This document shows, in pieces, positions 46,102 to 54,948 of a stretch of 64,000 nt of DNA; within the stretch, counting starts at the first letter, position 1; each line of letters starts with the position of its first letter. The notes under the pieces are model-generated. The model had not been told where the DNA came from, did no database searches, and saw only the letters and a list, made by a program, of their open reading frames with translations. The stretch is taken from the NCBI GenBank assembly GCA_021845805.1, contig JAJZVD010000009.1, positions 1 to 64,000 on the forward strand, read 5' to 3'. The DNA comes from Pseudomonadota bacterium (GTDB lineage: Bacteria > Pseudomonadota > Alphaproteobacteria > Rhodobacterales > Rhodobacteraceae). The position numbers and the translations under genes were made by a program.

Positions 46102-46449
46102 TCAGCCGCAGGACAGTTTGACGATGTTGTCGTACTGGTCCACCCGGATCAGCGTGCGCGCCGGGTTGCTGTCGGTCAGCGGGGCATACGAGGCGCTCGC
46201 GGTCGGGTAGATGATGCGGATCGGCCCGGTCACGGCCATCGGATCGATCACGCCGAACGGCTGGCCGATCCATTTCCGATAGGCCGAGGCGCCGCAGCTG
46301 TCGGGCCCGGCGGGCGCCGCCGCGGGCTTGCTGCCATCGGGCAGGATCTGGATGGCGGGCACGTCCGCCGGGGCGACGGAGCCATCGGCAAGGGCGGTCT
46401 GCGCCGCCGCGATCAGCAGGGCAGCAAGGGTCAGGCGGGCGGGCGTCAT
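46102..46449 (-). CDS. I78 family peptidase inhibitor-like secreted protein
   Basis: A 115-residue protein with a signal peptide (hydrophobic 5-20, cleavage near ALA). The mature domain carries the I78 pattern: CGASAYRKWIGQPFGVID, IRIIYPTASAS and a final RVDQYDNIVKLSCG, with the two Cys likely bridged. Known relatives inhibit serine proteases. The Ala/Pro linker at 35-50 is flexible. The ATG at 46449 follows GGAG by seven bases. It is divergent from the formaldehyde dehydrogenase gene. Confidence 0.78.
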   Translation of the reverse strand: MTPARLTLAALLIAAAQTALADGSVAPADVPAIQILPDGSKPAAAPAGPDSCGASAYRKWIGQPFGVIDPMAVTGPIRIIYPTASASYAPLTDSNPARTLIRVDQYDNIVKLSCG

Positions 46450-46616
46450 GGTCGTCTCCGGCAATCCGGCGACAGTTTCCACGCTCGCCGCGCGCGCCGC
46501 AAGTCCCCATGCAGGTGTAGCGACACCGACGCAGGCCGCGCCACGCGACGGGCCGCAGTTGCATCGCCAGGCCGTTTGCCGCAGTCTGCCGCCGACATCG
46601 TGACGTGGAGGACAAC

Positions 46617-47747
<1,131 letters not shown>

Positions 47748-47807
47748 ACAGCCGGGCCAGGTGAGCGCCATGCGGGACCCGACCCGACACCCCCGACGGG
47801 ATGCGCC

Positions 47808-48998
47808 ATGACCGGGCCGCTGCCCTGGCCCGAGGTGACGCCGCCGCCGCCCGGCCCCACGCTGAAGGCGGCGGTGAACGCGGCCGGGGGATGGCTTCGG
47901 GTGCTGCCGCGCTACCTGCGGGCGGCGCCCTGGCGGCGCGGGCTCTCGCTGGCCGAATATCTGGGCTACGGGCTGCATCGCCGCCCCCCGCACGAGGCCG
48001 CGCGGCACCTCGGCGCGGCGGGGGTGGCGCGGCTTGGGGCGCGGATCAACCACATGACCAGCCGCCACGGGCTTGTGGCCGACAAGATGCTGTTCGACGC
48101 GATGCTGCGTGGCTCGGGCCTGGCCGTGGCGCCGCTGCGCGCCGTCTTCGGCCGCCCCGCGCCGGAACGGACGGCGCGCATCCTCGACGAAAAGGGGCTG
48201 CGGCGGGTGCTGTCGAACCCCGCGGCGCTGCCGCTGTTCGGAAGGCCCGCGATGGGGCGGCGCAGCCGTGACCTGCTGGCCATCACAGGCTTCGACCCCG
48301 AGGCGGACTGCGCGCTGACGCTCGACGGCCAGCGGGTGCCGGTGGCGCGCATCCTGGGCCACCTTCGGCTGAACCACCGCGGCACCGGGTTCCTGTTCCA
48401 GGGGCTGATCCCGCAGCACCCGACGCTGACCGAGGCGGTTGGGCCTGCGGTGGCCACGGTGCGGGTGTTCACCCTGATGCACCGGCGGCAATGTCATGTG
48501 CTGGGCGCGGTGTGGAAGATCCCGCGTGCCGGTCAGGTGGCCGACGCCCTCTGGCGCGGCAGCATGGTGGCGCCGGTCGATGTTCAGACCGGGGTGGTGG
48601 CGGCGGCCTTCGCGCGGCCCCGCACGGATGCGGCCCGCCATGCCACCCACCCCGACACCAGCGCCGCGCTGGACGGGTTGGAACTGCCGCACTGGCCCGC
48701 AGTGATCCAGCTTGTGCGCCGGGGCGCCGGGCTGATCCAGATGCTTCCGCTGGTGGCCTGGGACATCGCGCTTGGCCCGGGCGGGCCGGTGATGGTCGAG
48801 GCCAGCACCGCCCCCGCGCTGCATCTGCTGCAACTGACGGACGGCCGCGGGCTGCTGGCGGGCGAGACCGGCGCGCTTCTGACGGCCGCGGCGGCCGATG
48901 CGCGGCGCGCCCGGCGCAAGCTCTGGCGCCAGCGTCGCCGGGCGCGGCGACGGCGCCTGCTGCAACGGCTGGGCCTCGGCCCTGCGGATGTCGACTGA
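47808..48998 (+). CDS. ATP-grasp protein, sugar-transfer-associated type
   Basis: A 396-residue protein. The first 110 residues are helical and basic, with SLAEYLGYGLHRR and a DKMLFDAMLRGSGL segment. The middle and C-terminal part resemble the ATP-grasp domains found with polysaccharide genes (RLNHRGTGFLFQG, ATVRVFTLMHRRQCHVLGAVWK, and PVMVEASTAPALHLLQ as a metal/nucleotide site). The tail (about 363-390) is very Arg-rich, with RRARRKLWRQRRRARRRRL. Substrate unknown. It follows adhC by 60 bases without a visible terminator. Confidence 0.65.
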   Translation: MTGPLPWPEVTPPPPGPTLKAAVNAAGGWLRVLPRYLRAAPWRRGLSLAEYLGYGLHRRPPHEAARHLGAAGVARLGARINHMTSRHGLVADKMLFDAMLRGSGLAVAPLRAVFGRPAPERTARILDEKGLRRVLSNPAALPLFGRPAMGRRSRDLLAITGFDPEADCALTLDGQRVPVARILGHLRLNHRGTGFLFQGLIPQHPTLTEAVGPAVATVRVFTLMHRRQCHVLGAVWKIPRAGQVADALWRGSMVAPVDVQTGVVAAAFARPRTDAARHATHPDTSAALDGLELPHWPAVIQLVRRGAGLIQMLPLVAWDIALGPGGPVMVEASTAPALHLLQLTDGRGLLAGETGALLTAAAADARRARRKLWRQRRRARRRRLLQRLGLGPADVD

Positions 48999-49054
48999 GC
49001 ACGCCCCTCGCGCCGCCGGACGATCGGTGCTAGGCAGAGGGCAAAGGAGACCTC

Positions 49055-49789
49055 ATGGCCCGCACCGGCACCACCCTGCTTGCCGTCCTGATCGACGCCG
49101 ACAATTCCTCGCCGCAATGGGCCGAGGCGATCTTCGAAGAGATCGCAAGCCTGGGCGAGGCCTCGGTTCGCCGCATCTACGGCGACTTTTCGCGCAGCGC
49201 GCTGAAGGGGTGGTCGGACAAGCTCGCGCAGCTTGGCCTTGTGCCGCACCACTCGCCCATGAACACGGTGGGCAAGAACGCCAGCGACATCGCGCTGGTG
49301 ATCGACGCGATGGACCTGCTGCATTCCGGGCGGTTCGACGGCTTCGTGCTGATCTCGTCGGACAGCGATTTCACCCGGCTGGCCAGCCGCATCCGCGAAC
49401 AGGGGCTGGAGGTCTACGGGATCGGCCAGCGCAAGACACCCGAAGCCTTCCGCCGGGCGTGCAAGCGGTTCATCTTCGTGGAAAACCTGATGGCCGAGGA
49501 CGCCGAGCCGCAGGCCGGCGCGAAGGACCAGCCCAAGGCCGAGCCCGCCCCGAAGAAGGAACCGCCGCAGCGCGCGATTCCGCTGATCGTGGCGGCGATG
49601 CGGGCGATCGGCGGCGATGACGAGTGGTTCTCGCTGGGCCAGCTGGGCCAGTTCATCACCCAGGCCAATCCCGAATTCGACCCCCGCACCTATGGTTCGG
49701 CCAAGCTCAGCGACCTGATCCGCAAGACCGGGCGGTTCGAGGTCAAGCAGGGCAGCGGCAACCACCTTCTTGTGCGCGACCTCGCGTGA
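49055..49789 (+). CDS. NYN nuclease-like protein with C-terminal LOTUS/OST-HTH domain
   Basis: A 244-residue protein. Residues 1-145 form an NYN (PIN-like) domain with acidic-site motifs LIDADN (about 12-17), NASDIALVIDAMDLL and ISSDSDFTRLASRIREQG. A Lys/Pro/Glu-rich linker (about 152-172) leads to a LOTUS-type winged helix (173-244, SLGQLGQFITQANPEFDPRTYGSAKLSDLIRKTGRFEV). This fits an RNA-processing or RNA-binding role. GGAG lies upstream of the ATG. Confidence 0.88.
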   Translation: MARTGTTLLAVLIDADNSSPQWAEAIFEEIASLGEASVRRIYGDFSRSALKGWSDKLAQLGLVPHHSPMNTVGKNASDIALVIDAMDLLHSGRFDGFVLISSDSDFTRLASRIREQGLEVYGIGQRKTPEAFRRACKRFIFVENLMAEDAEPQAGAKDQPKAEPAPKKEPPQRAIPLIVAAMRAIGGDDEWFSLGQLGQFITQANPEFDPRTYGSAKLSDLIRKTGRFEVKQGSGNHLLVRDLA

Positions 49790-49811
49790 TCGGGCGCGAC
49801 CGGAGGCTTCC

Positions 49812-49840
49812 TTGAGATTTTCACCCCTCGATGCTACGTT
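49812..49840 (+). promoter_or_regulatory. Candidate promoter of rsfS-rlmH
   Basis: TTGAGA (49812-49817) and TACGTT (49835-49840) are 17 bases apart, in a short AT-richer stretch. A CCCCTC / GAGGGG inverted repeat (49824-49829, 49841-49846) overlaps the -10 region. Assignment is by eye. Confidence 0.35.
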
Positions 49841-49887
49841 GAGGGGGCCCAGCGCCGGGGATCAGGCGGCGCCTACGACGGAGGACA

Positions 49888-49947
49888 ATGTCCTGTCTCA
49901 TCCCATGCCGGCAGCCGGCACCAACGCTGCACCGAGGGCGCCGATGA
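49888..49947 (+). CDS. Short upstream ORF coupled to rsfS (19 aa)
   Basis: An ATG at 49888 is preceded by GGAGG, though only three bases away. It opens a 19-codon frame, MSCLIPCRQPAPTLHRGRR, whose stop overlaps the rsfS ATG as ATGA. It could be a translated leader that feeds ribosomes to rsfS. It could also be chance, since the strong ribosome site might instead serve an unusual rsfS start. No similarity is recognised. Confidence 0.3.
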   Translation: MSCLIPCRQPAPTLHRGRR

Positions 49948-50306
49948 CCGCGCCGGATCACCCTGCCTCCGGCAAGGATCTGCTGGATCTCGTTCTGGCC
50001 TCGCTCGACGATGACAAGGCGGAAGACATGATCACGATCGACCTGCGCGGCCGGTCGGACATGGCCGATTACATGGTGGTCTGTTCCGGCCGTTCGTCGC
50101 GGCAGGTCAGCGCCATCGCCGAAAAGCTGGTGGACCGGCTGAAAACCGAAGCCGGGGTGCCGTGCCGGATGGAAGGCAAGGAAACCGGCGACTGGGTGCT
50201 GATCGACGCCGGAGACGTGATCATCCATGTCTTCCGCCCCGAGGTGCGCGAGTTCTACCAGCTGGAAAAGATGTGGCAGCCGGGGACGCGCGGCGCGCAG
50301 GCCTGA
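49944..50306 (+). CDS. rsfS: Ribosome silencing factor
   Basis: A 120-residue protein (RsfS/Iojap) that binds L14 on the 50S subunit and blocks subunit joining in starvation. The core KAEDMITIDLRGRSDMADYMVVCSGRSSRQVSAIAEKLVDRLK and GDWVLIDAGDVIIHVFRPEVREFYQLEKMW is diagnostic. The ATG at 49944 follows GAGGG. An ATG at 49905 would add 13 residues without a ribosome site. The stop overlaps rlmH as TGATG. Confidence 0.93.
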   Translation: MTAPDHPASGKDLLDLVLASLDDDKAEDMITIDLRGRSDMADYMVVCSGRSSRQVSAIAEKLVDRLKTEAGVPCRMEGKETGDWVLIDAGDVIIHVFRPEVREFYQLEKMWQPGTRGAQA

Positions 50307-50776
50307 TGCGGGTTCACATCTGCGCCGTGGGCCGGTTGCGCACCGGCCCGGAGCGCGACCTTATCGACGATTACCTGCAGCGGTTCGACCGGACCGGGCG
50401 GCCCCTGGGGCTTGGCCCGGCGAACGTGATCGAAGTGGAAGACCGCAAGGGCGGCGGCATGGCCGCCGAAGCAGACCTGCTGGAACGCGCGGTGCCCGCC
50501 GGGGCGCTTCTGTGTGTGCTGGACGAACGCGGGCGGCAGATGTCCTCGCCCGACTTCGCGGCCGAAATGGCGCGATGGCGCGACGGTGGGCGGCAGGACG
50601 CGGCCTTCGTGATCGGCGGGGCCGATGGCATCGCCCCTGCCCTGCGCGCCAGGGCGGGGTTCGCGCTGTCCTTCGGGGCGATGGTCTGGCCGCACATGCT
50701 GGTGCGGGTGATGCTGGCCGAACAGCTCTACCGCGCGGCCTCGATCCTGGCGGGGGCGCCGTATCATCGGGTCTGA
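50306..50776 (+). CDS. rlmH: 23S rRNA pseudouridine-1915 N3-methyltransferase
   Basis: A 156-residue SPOUT methyltransferase. The SAM pocket segment FVIGGADG and the C-terminal knot FGAMVWPHMLVRVMLAEQLYRAASILAGAPYHR are diagnostic. It methylates Psi1915 in helix 69 of 23S rRNA. Its start overlaps the rsfS stop, a conserved gene pair. Confidence 0.97.
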   Translation: MRVHICAVGRLRTGPERDLIDDYLQRFDRTGRPLGLGPANVIEVEDRKGGGMAAEADLLERAVPAGALLCVLDERGRQMSSPDFAAEMARWRDGGRQDAAFVIGGADGIAPALRARAGFALSFGAMVWPHMLVRVMLAEQLYRAASILAGAPYHRV

Positions 50777-50841
50777 TCTGTCATGCCCCTGTTGCAACGG
50801 GCGGGCAGGAATGGCGGCAGTTCATCGTAAAGGACCGTACC

Positions 50842-52191
50842 ATGCCCCTTCGCCCCGTGTTGCTTGCCACCATCGCCACGCTTGCCCTGACCGGCGCCGC
50901 CCAGGCCGCGCCGAAGCTGATCGCCATCGGATCGCTGTCGGGATCGGCCGCCGGACCGAACCATGACCTGTCGGGCCTGACCGGCGCGCTGGAAAACGGC
51001 CTGCCCGCCGACATGCTGGGTGGCATCGGCTCGGGGCTGGCCTATGCAGGCAACGGCACCTTCCTGGCGCTGCCCGACCGCGGGCCGAACGCCACGCCCT
51101 ACAACCCGAAGCTGGATGACACGGTGACCTTCATCCCGCGGTTCGACACGCTGAAGATGGGCCTGACCCCGGCCGCGGCGGGGGCGGCGCTGCCCTTCAC
51201 CCTGTCGGTGGACATGAGCGCGACGACCCTGCTCTACAGCCCGACGCCGCTGGCCTATGGCACCGGCGCGGGGCTCGACATCGGATCGGGCACGCCTGCG
51301 CAGAACGCCGAAGGCAGATACTACTTCACCGGCCGGTCGGATGCCTTCGACCCGGCCAGGGGCTCGTGCAACCCCGACAACGGCCGCCGCGACACGGAAT
51401 CGCTGCGGGTGTCCAACGATGGCAAGACCGTCTACGTCTCGGACGAATACGGCCCCTACATCGACGCCTACGACCGTGCAACCGGCGCCCGGGTGGCCAA
51501 TATCGCCCTGCCCGCAAACCTCTGCATCGCACACACCGCGGCGCAGAAGGATGCGGAACTCAAGGGCAACGCAACCGGGCGTACCACCAACCAGGGGATG
51601 GAGGGGCTGGCCATCACCCCCGACGGCAAGAGGCTGGTGGGCAACATCCAGTCGGCCACGTTGCAGGACAAGGCCGACGAGGCCAGCAAGAAGATGCTGC
51701 GGCTGGTGACGGTCGATCTGGCGACCGGCGCCACGCATGAATACGGCTACATGCTGACCGAAGGCTCGGGCGTCAGCGAGATCGTGGCGGTGAACAACCA
51801 CGAATTCCTGCTGGACGAACGCGACGGCAAGGGACTTGGCGATGACAGCAAGGCCAAGGTGAAGACGCTTTACAAGATCGACATCGCGGGCGCGACCGAC
51901 ATCACCGGCCTGACCGGCAAGGCCGCCGCCGAGGCCGCGGTGAAGAAGGAAAAGTTCTTCGAACTGGTCCCCGCGCTCGAGGCCGCAGGCGTCCCGGCCG
52001 AAAAGATCCCCTCGAAGATCGAGGGCGTGGCCTTCGGCCCGGACGTGACCGCGGACGGGCAGACCCTGCACACGCTCTTCATCGCCAATGACAACGACTT
52101 CCTGCCGGAAACCTCGGGGCCGAACATGTTCTACGTCGTGGGCTTCACCGACGCCGATCTGCCGGGCTATGCGCCGCAGCCGGTGCAATAG
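50842..52191 (+). CDS. Secreted esterase-like/phytase-like beta-propeller protein
   Basis: A 449-residue protein with a signal peptide (cleavage near AQA, residue 22). The mature part fits the esterase-like phytase family: SGLAYAGNGTFLALPDRGPNAT, DTESLRVSNDGKTVYVSDEYGPYIDAYD, NQGMEGLAITPDGKRLVG and KIEGVAFGPDVT. These repeat as propeller blades with acidic, probably calcium-binding loops. The substrate may be a phosphate ester, but activity is not established. It interrupts the usual rlmH-gpmI neighbourhood. AAAGGA precedes ATG 50842. Confidence 0.85.
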   Translation: MPLRPVLLATIATLALTGAAQAAPKLIAIGSLSGSAAGPNHDLSGLTGALENGLPADMLGGIGSGLAYAGNGTFLALPDRGPNATPYNPKLDDTVTFIPRFDTLKMGLTPAAAGAALPFTLSVDMSATTLLYSPTPLAYGTGAGLDIGSGTPAQNAEGRYYFTGRSDAFDPARGSCNPDNGRRDTESLRVSNDGKTVYVSDEYGPYIDAYDRATGARVANIALPANLCIAHTAAQKDAELKGNATGRTTNQGMEGLAITPDGKRLVGNIQSATLQDKADEASKKMLRLVTVDLATGATHEYGYMLTEGSGVSEIVAVNNHEFLLDERDGKGLGDDSKAKVKTLYKIDIAGATDITGLTGKAAAEAAVKKEKFFELVPALEAAGVPAEKIPSKIEGVAFGPDVTADGQTLHTLFIANDNDFLPETSGPNMFYVVGFTDADLPGYAPQPVQ

Positions 52192-52223
52192 GCCGATCGC
52201 GCCGGAAGAAACGTGATCTTCCC

Positions 52224-52254
52224 GCCCCGCCGCGCGGTTGCCCCGCGGCGGGGC
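52224..52254 (+). terminator. GC hairpin after the phytase-like gene
   Basis: A perfect 10-bp stem (GCCCCGCCGC / GCGGCGGGGC) with an 11-base loop lies 33 bases after the stop. There is no T-tract, so it may slow or stabilise rather than end the transcript. Confidence 0.45.
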
Positions 52255-52291
52255 ATTGCGTAGAACGGGCCGACCCGCCGAGGAGGCCGCC

Positions 52292-53812
52292 ATGACCGCA
52301 CCGAAACCCGTCGTTCTCTGCATCCTCGACGGCTGGGGTCTGAACCCCGACACCTCGGCCAATGCACCCTACCTGGCGCAGACCCCCACCTTCGACCGGC
52401 TGATGGCAACCTGCCCCAACGCAACCCTCATCACCTCGGGGCGCGACGTGGGGCTGCCGACCGGGCAGATGGGCAATTCCGAGGTCGGCCACATGAACAT
52501 CGGCGCGGGCCGGGTGGTGGCGATGGATCTGGGCCAGATCGACCTGGCGATCGAGGATGGAAGTTTCCAGAAGAACGCCGCGCTGCTGGCCTTCGTCGCC
52601 GCGCTGAAAGCCTCGGGCGGGACGGCGCATCTGATGGGCGTGGTGTCGAACGGGGGCGTGCACGGGCACATCACCCACCTGATCGCGGCGGTCGAGGCGA
52701 TCGCGGGCGCGGGCGTTCCGGTCGTGATCCACGCGATCACCGACGGCCGCGACGTGGCGCCAAGCTCGGCCGCGGGCTTCGTGGCCGACCTGCTGGCCAG
52801 GCTGCCCGCGGGCGCGCGCATCGGCACGGTCATCGGCCGCTACTACGCGATGGACCGCGACAACCGCTGGGAACGGGTCAGCCGGGCCTATGCGGCGATG
52901 GTCAGGGCCGAAGGCGACGCGGCGCCGGATGCGGCGGCCGCGGTGAAGGCCGCCTATGCCCGCGGCGAGACCGATGAATTCATCGCCCCCACGGTGATCG
53001 GCGACTATGCCGGGGCGAAGGATGGCGACGGGTTCTTCTGCCTGAACTTCCGCGCCGACCGCGCGCGCGAGATCCTGTTCGCGATCGGCCAGCCCGGCTT
53101 TTCGGGCTTCGAGACCGGGCCGCGGCCGACCTGGGCGGGGCTTCTGGGGATGGTGGACTATTCGACCCGGCACAACGCCTTCATGACCACCGCCTATCCC
53201 AAGCAACTGGTGAAGAACACGCTGGCGGAATGGGTGGCGGCGCATCACCTGACCCAGTTCCACATCGCAGAGACCGAGAAGTATCCCCATGTCACCTTCT
53301 TCCTGAACGGCGGCAAGGAAACCCCGGAAGAGGGCGAAGACCGCTACATGGCGCCGTCGCCCAAGGTCGCGACCTATGACCTGAAGCCCGAGATGTCGTC
53401 GGAAGAGGTGACCGAGCACCTCGTGGGCGCGATCCACAAGCGCTATGACCTGATCGTGGTGAACTACGCCAACCCCGACATGGTGGGCCACACCGGCAGC
53501 CTGCCCGCCGCCATCGCCGCCTGCGAGGCGGTGGACCGCGGGTTGACCAAGGTGGTCGCGGCGCTGGAACAGGAAGGCGGCGCGATGATCGTCACGGCCG
53601 ACCACGGCAACTGCGAAACCATGGTGGACCCGGTGACGGGCGGGCCCCATACGGCGCATACCACCAACCCCGTGCCGGTGATCCTGGTGGGCGGACCCAG
53701 AGGCGCGCGGCTGCACGGCGGACGGCTGGCGGATCTGGCGCCCTCGCTGCTGGACCTGATGGGGATCACCCCGCCGCCGGACATGACCGGGAAGAGCCTG
53801 ATCGACAGATGA
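52292..53812 (+). CDS. gpmI: 2,3-bisphosphoglycerate-independent phosphoglycerate mutase
   Basis: A 506-residue glycolytic enzyme using two metal ions. The phosphorylated serine is S63 in GQMGNSEVGHMNIG. The N-terminal metal motif is LCILDGWG. The C-terminal NYANPDMVGHTG and TADHGNCETM hold further ligands. AGGAGG precedes the ATG. The stop overlaps the next gene as ATGA, so gpmI and the EnvC-like gene are coupled. Confidence 0.97.
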   Translation: MTAPKPVVLCILDGWGLNPDTSANAPYLAQTPTFDRLMATCPNATLITSGRDVGLPTGQMGNSEVGHMNIGAGRVVAMDLGQIDLAIEDGSFQKNAALLAFVAALKASGGTAHLMGVVSNGGVHGHITHLIAAVEAIAGAGVPVVIHAITDGRDVAPSSAAGFVADLLARLPAGARIGTVIGRYYAMDRDNRWERVSRAYAAMVRAEGDAAPDAAAAVKAAYARGETDEFIAPTVIGDYAGAKDGDGFFCLNFRADRAREILFAIGQPGFSGFETGPRPTWAGLLGMVDYSTRHNAFMTTAYPKQLVKNTLAEWVAAHHLTQFHIAETEKYPHVTFFLNGGKETPEEGEDRYMAPSPKVATYDLKPEMSSEEVTEHLVGAIHKRYDLIVVNYANPDMVGHTGSLPAAIAACEAVDRGLTKVVAALEQEGGAMIVTADHGNCETMVDPVTGGPHTAHTTNPVPVILVGGPRGARLHGGRLADLAPSLLDLMGITPPPDMTGKSLIDR

Positions 53813-54939
53813 TCCGTCGGCTGGGCCTGACCCTTGCGCTCTGCCTTGCCGCCGGGCCGCTGAGCGCGGCCGACGATGCAACGGCGGGCGCCCGCGCTGC
53901 GGCGGCCCAGTTGCAGGCGGCCATCACGGCATTGAAGGCGGCGCAGGGCGCCAGGGACCGGGTAGCCGCCTTGACCACCACGATCGAGGCCTATGAATCC
54001 GGCCTCTCGGCGCTGCGCGACGGCTTGCGCCGCGTGACCTTCCGGCAAGAGGCGCTTCAGGCGCAGCTGGATGCCAGGCGCGACCGCATCTCGCGCCTTC
54101 TGGGGGTGCTGTCGTCGATCGGGCGGTCGCCGGGGCCGCTTCTGCTGCTGAATCCCGAAGGCCCGGTGGGCACCGTGCGGTCGGGCATGATCGTGTCGGA
54201 CGTGACGCCCGGCCTGCAGGCCGAGGCCGAGGCGCTGCGCGGACAGTTGCAGGAAATCGCGGCGCTGCGGGCCTCGCAGCAGGCGGCGGCAGAGACGCTG
54301 CGCAGCGGTCTGAAGGCGGTGGAAGAGGCGCGGCTTGCACTGAGCCAGGCAATCTCGGAACGCACCGACCTGCCCAAGCGCTTCACCGAGTCGGGTGCCG
54401 AGCTGGAACGGGTGGCGCAGGGAGTCAAGACGCTGGGCGACTTCGCCGACCTGCTGTCGGACCAGCAGATGGCCCAGGCCGACCCGCAGCGCGATTTCGC
54501 CAGCGCCAAGGGCAGCCTGCCCTGGCCGGTCCAGGGCACTATCCTGCATCACGCGGGCGAGGCCGACGCGGCGGGCATCACCCGGCCCGGCGTCGTCATC
54601 GCCACCCGCCCGCGCGCACTGGTCACCGCACCCTGGGCGGCCACGATCCGCTATCGCGGGCCTCTGCTGGACTACGGAAATGTGATGATCCTTGAGCCCG
54701 GCGGCGGCTATCTGCTGATCCTTGCGGGGCTCGACGTCGTGTATGGAAATGTGGGTGACGTCATCACCGCCGGAACGCCGGTCGGATTGATGGGGGGAAA
54801 GGACGCTGACCCCAGCGAGTTTATCTCGGGGGCAGAAGATGGCGGTGGCGCGGGGGCCACGGAAACGCTTTATATGGAGCTCAGGCAGGGCAGCAAGCCC
54901 ATCGACCCCGAAGACTGGTTTGCCAAGGCAAGGGAATAG
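53809..54939 (+). CDS. envC: Murein hydrolase activator EnvC-like protein
   Basis: A 376-residue periplasmic protein with a signal peptide (cleavage near LSA). Long coiled-coil helices cover about 25-225 (ARAAAAQLQAAITALKAAQ, ALQAQLDARRDRISRLLG). The C-terminal LytM/M23 domain (about 240-376) is degenerate: the usual metal-binding His positions read ILEPGGGYLLILAGL. So it should activate amidases in cell separation rather than cut peptidoglycan itself. It sits between gpmI and ctpA, a conserved order. Confidence 0.9.
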   Translation: MIRRLGLTLALCLAAGPLSAADDATAGARAAAAQLQAAITALKAAQGARDRVAALTTTIEAYESGLSALRDGLRRVTFRQEALQAQLDARRDRISRLLGVLSSIGRSPGPLLLLNPEGPVGTVRSGMIVSDVTPGLQAEAEALRGQLQEIAALRASQQAAAETLRSGLKAVEEARLALSQAISERTDLPKRFTESGAELERVAQGVKTLGDFADLLSDQQMAQADPQRDFASAKGSLPWPVQGTILHHAGEADAAGITRPGVVIATRPRALVTAPWAATIRYRGPLLDYGNVMILEPGGGYLLILAGLDVVYGNVGDVITAGTPVGLMGGKDADPSEFISGAEDGGGAGATETLYMELRQGSKPIDPEDWFAKARE

Positions 54940-54948
54940 GACGACGCG

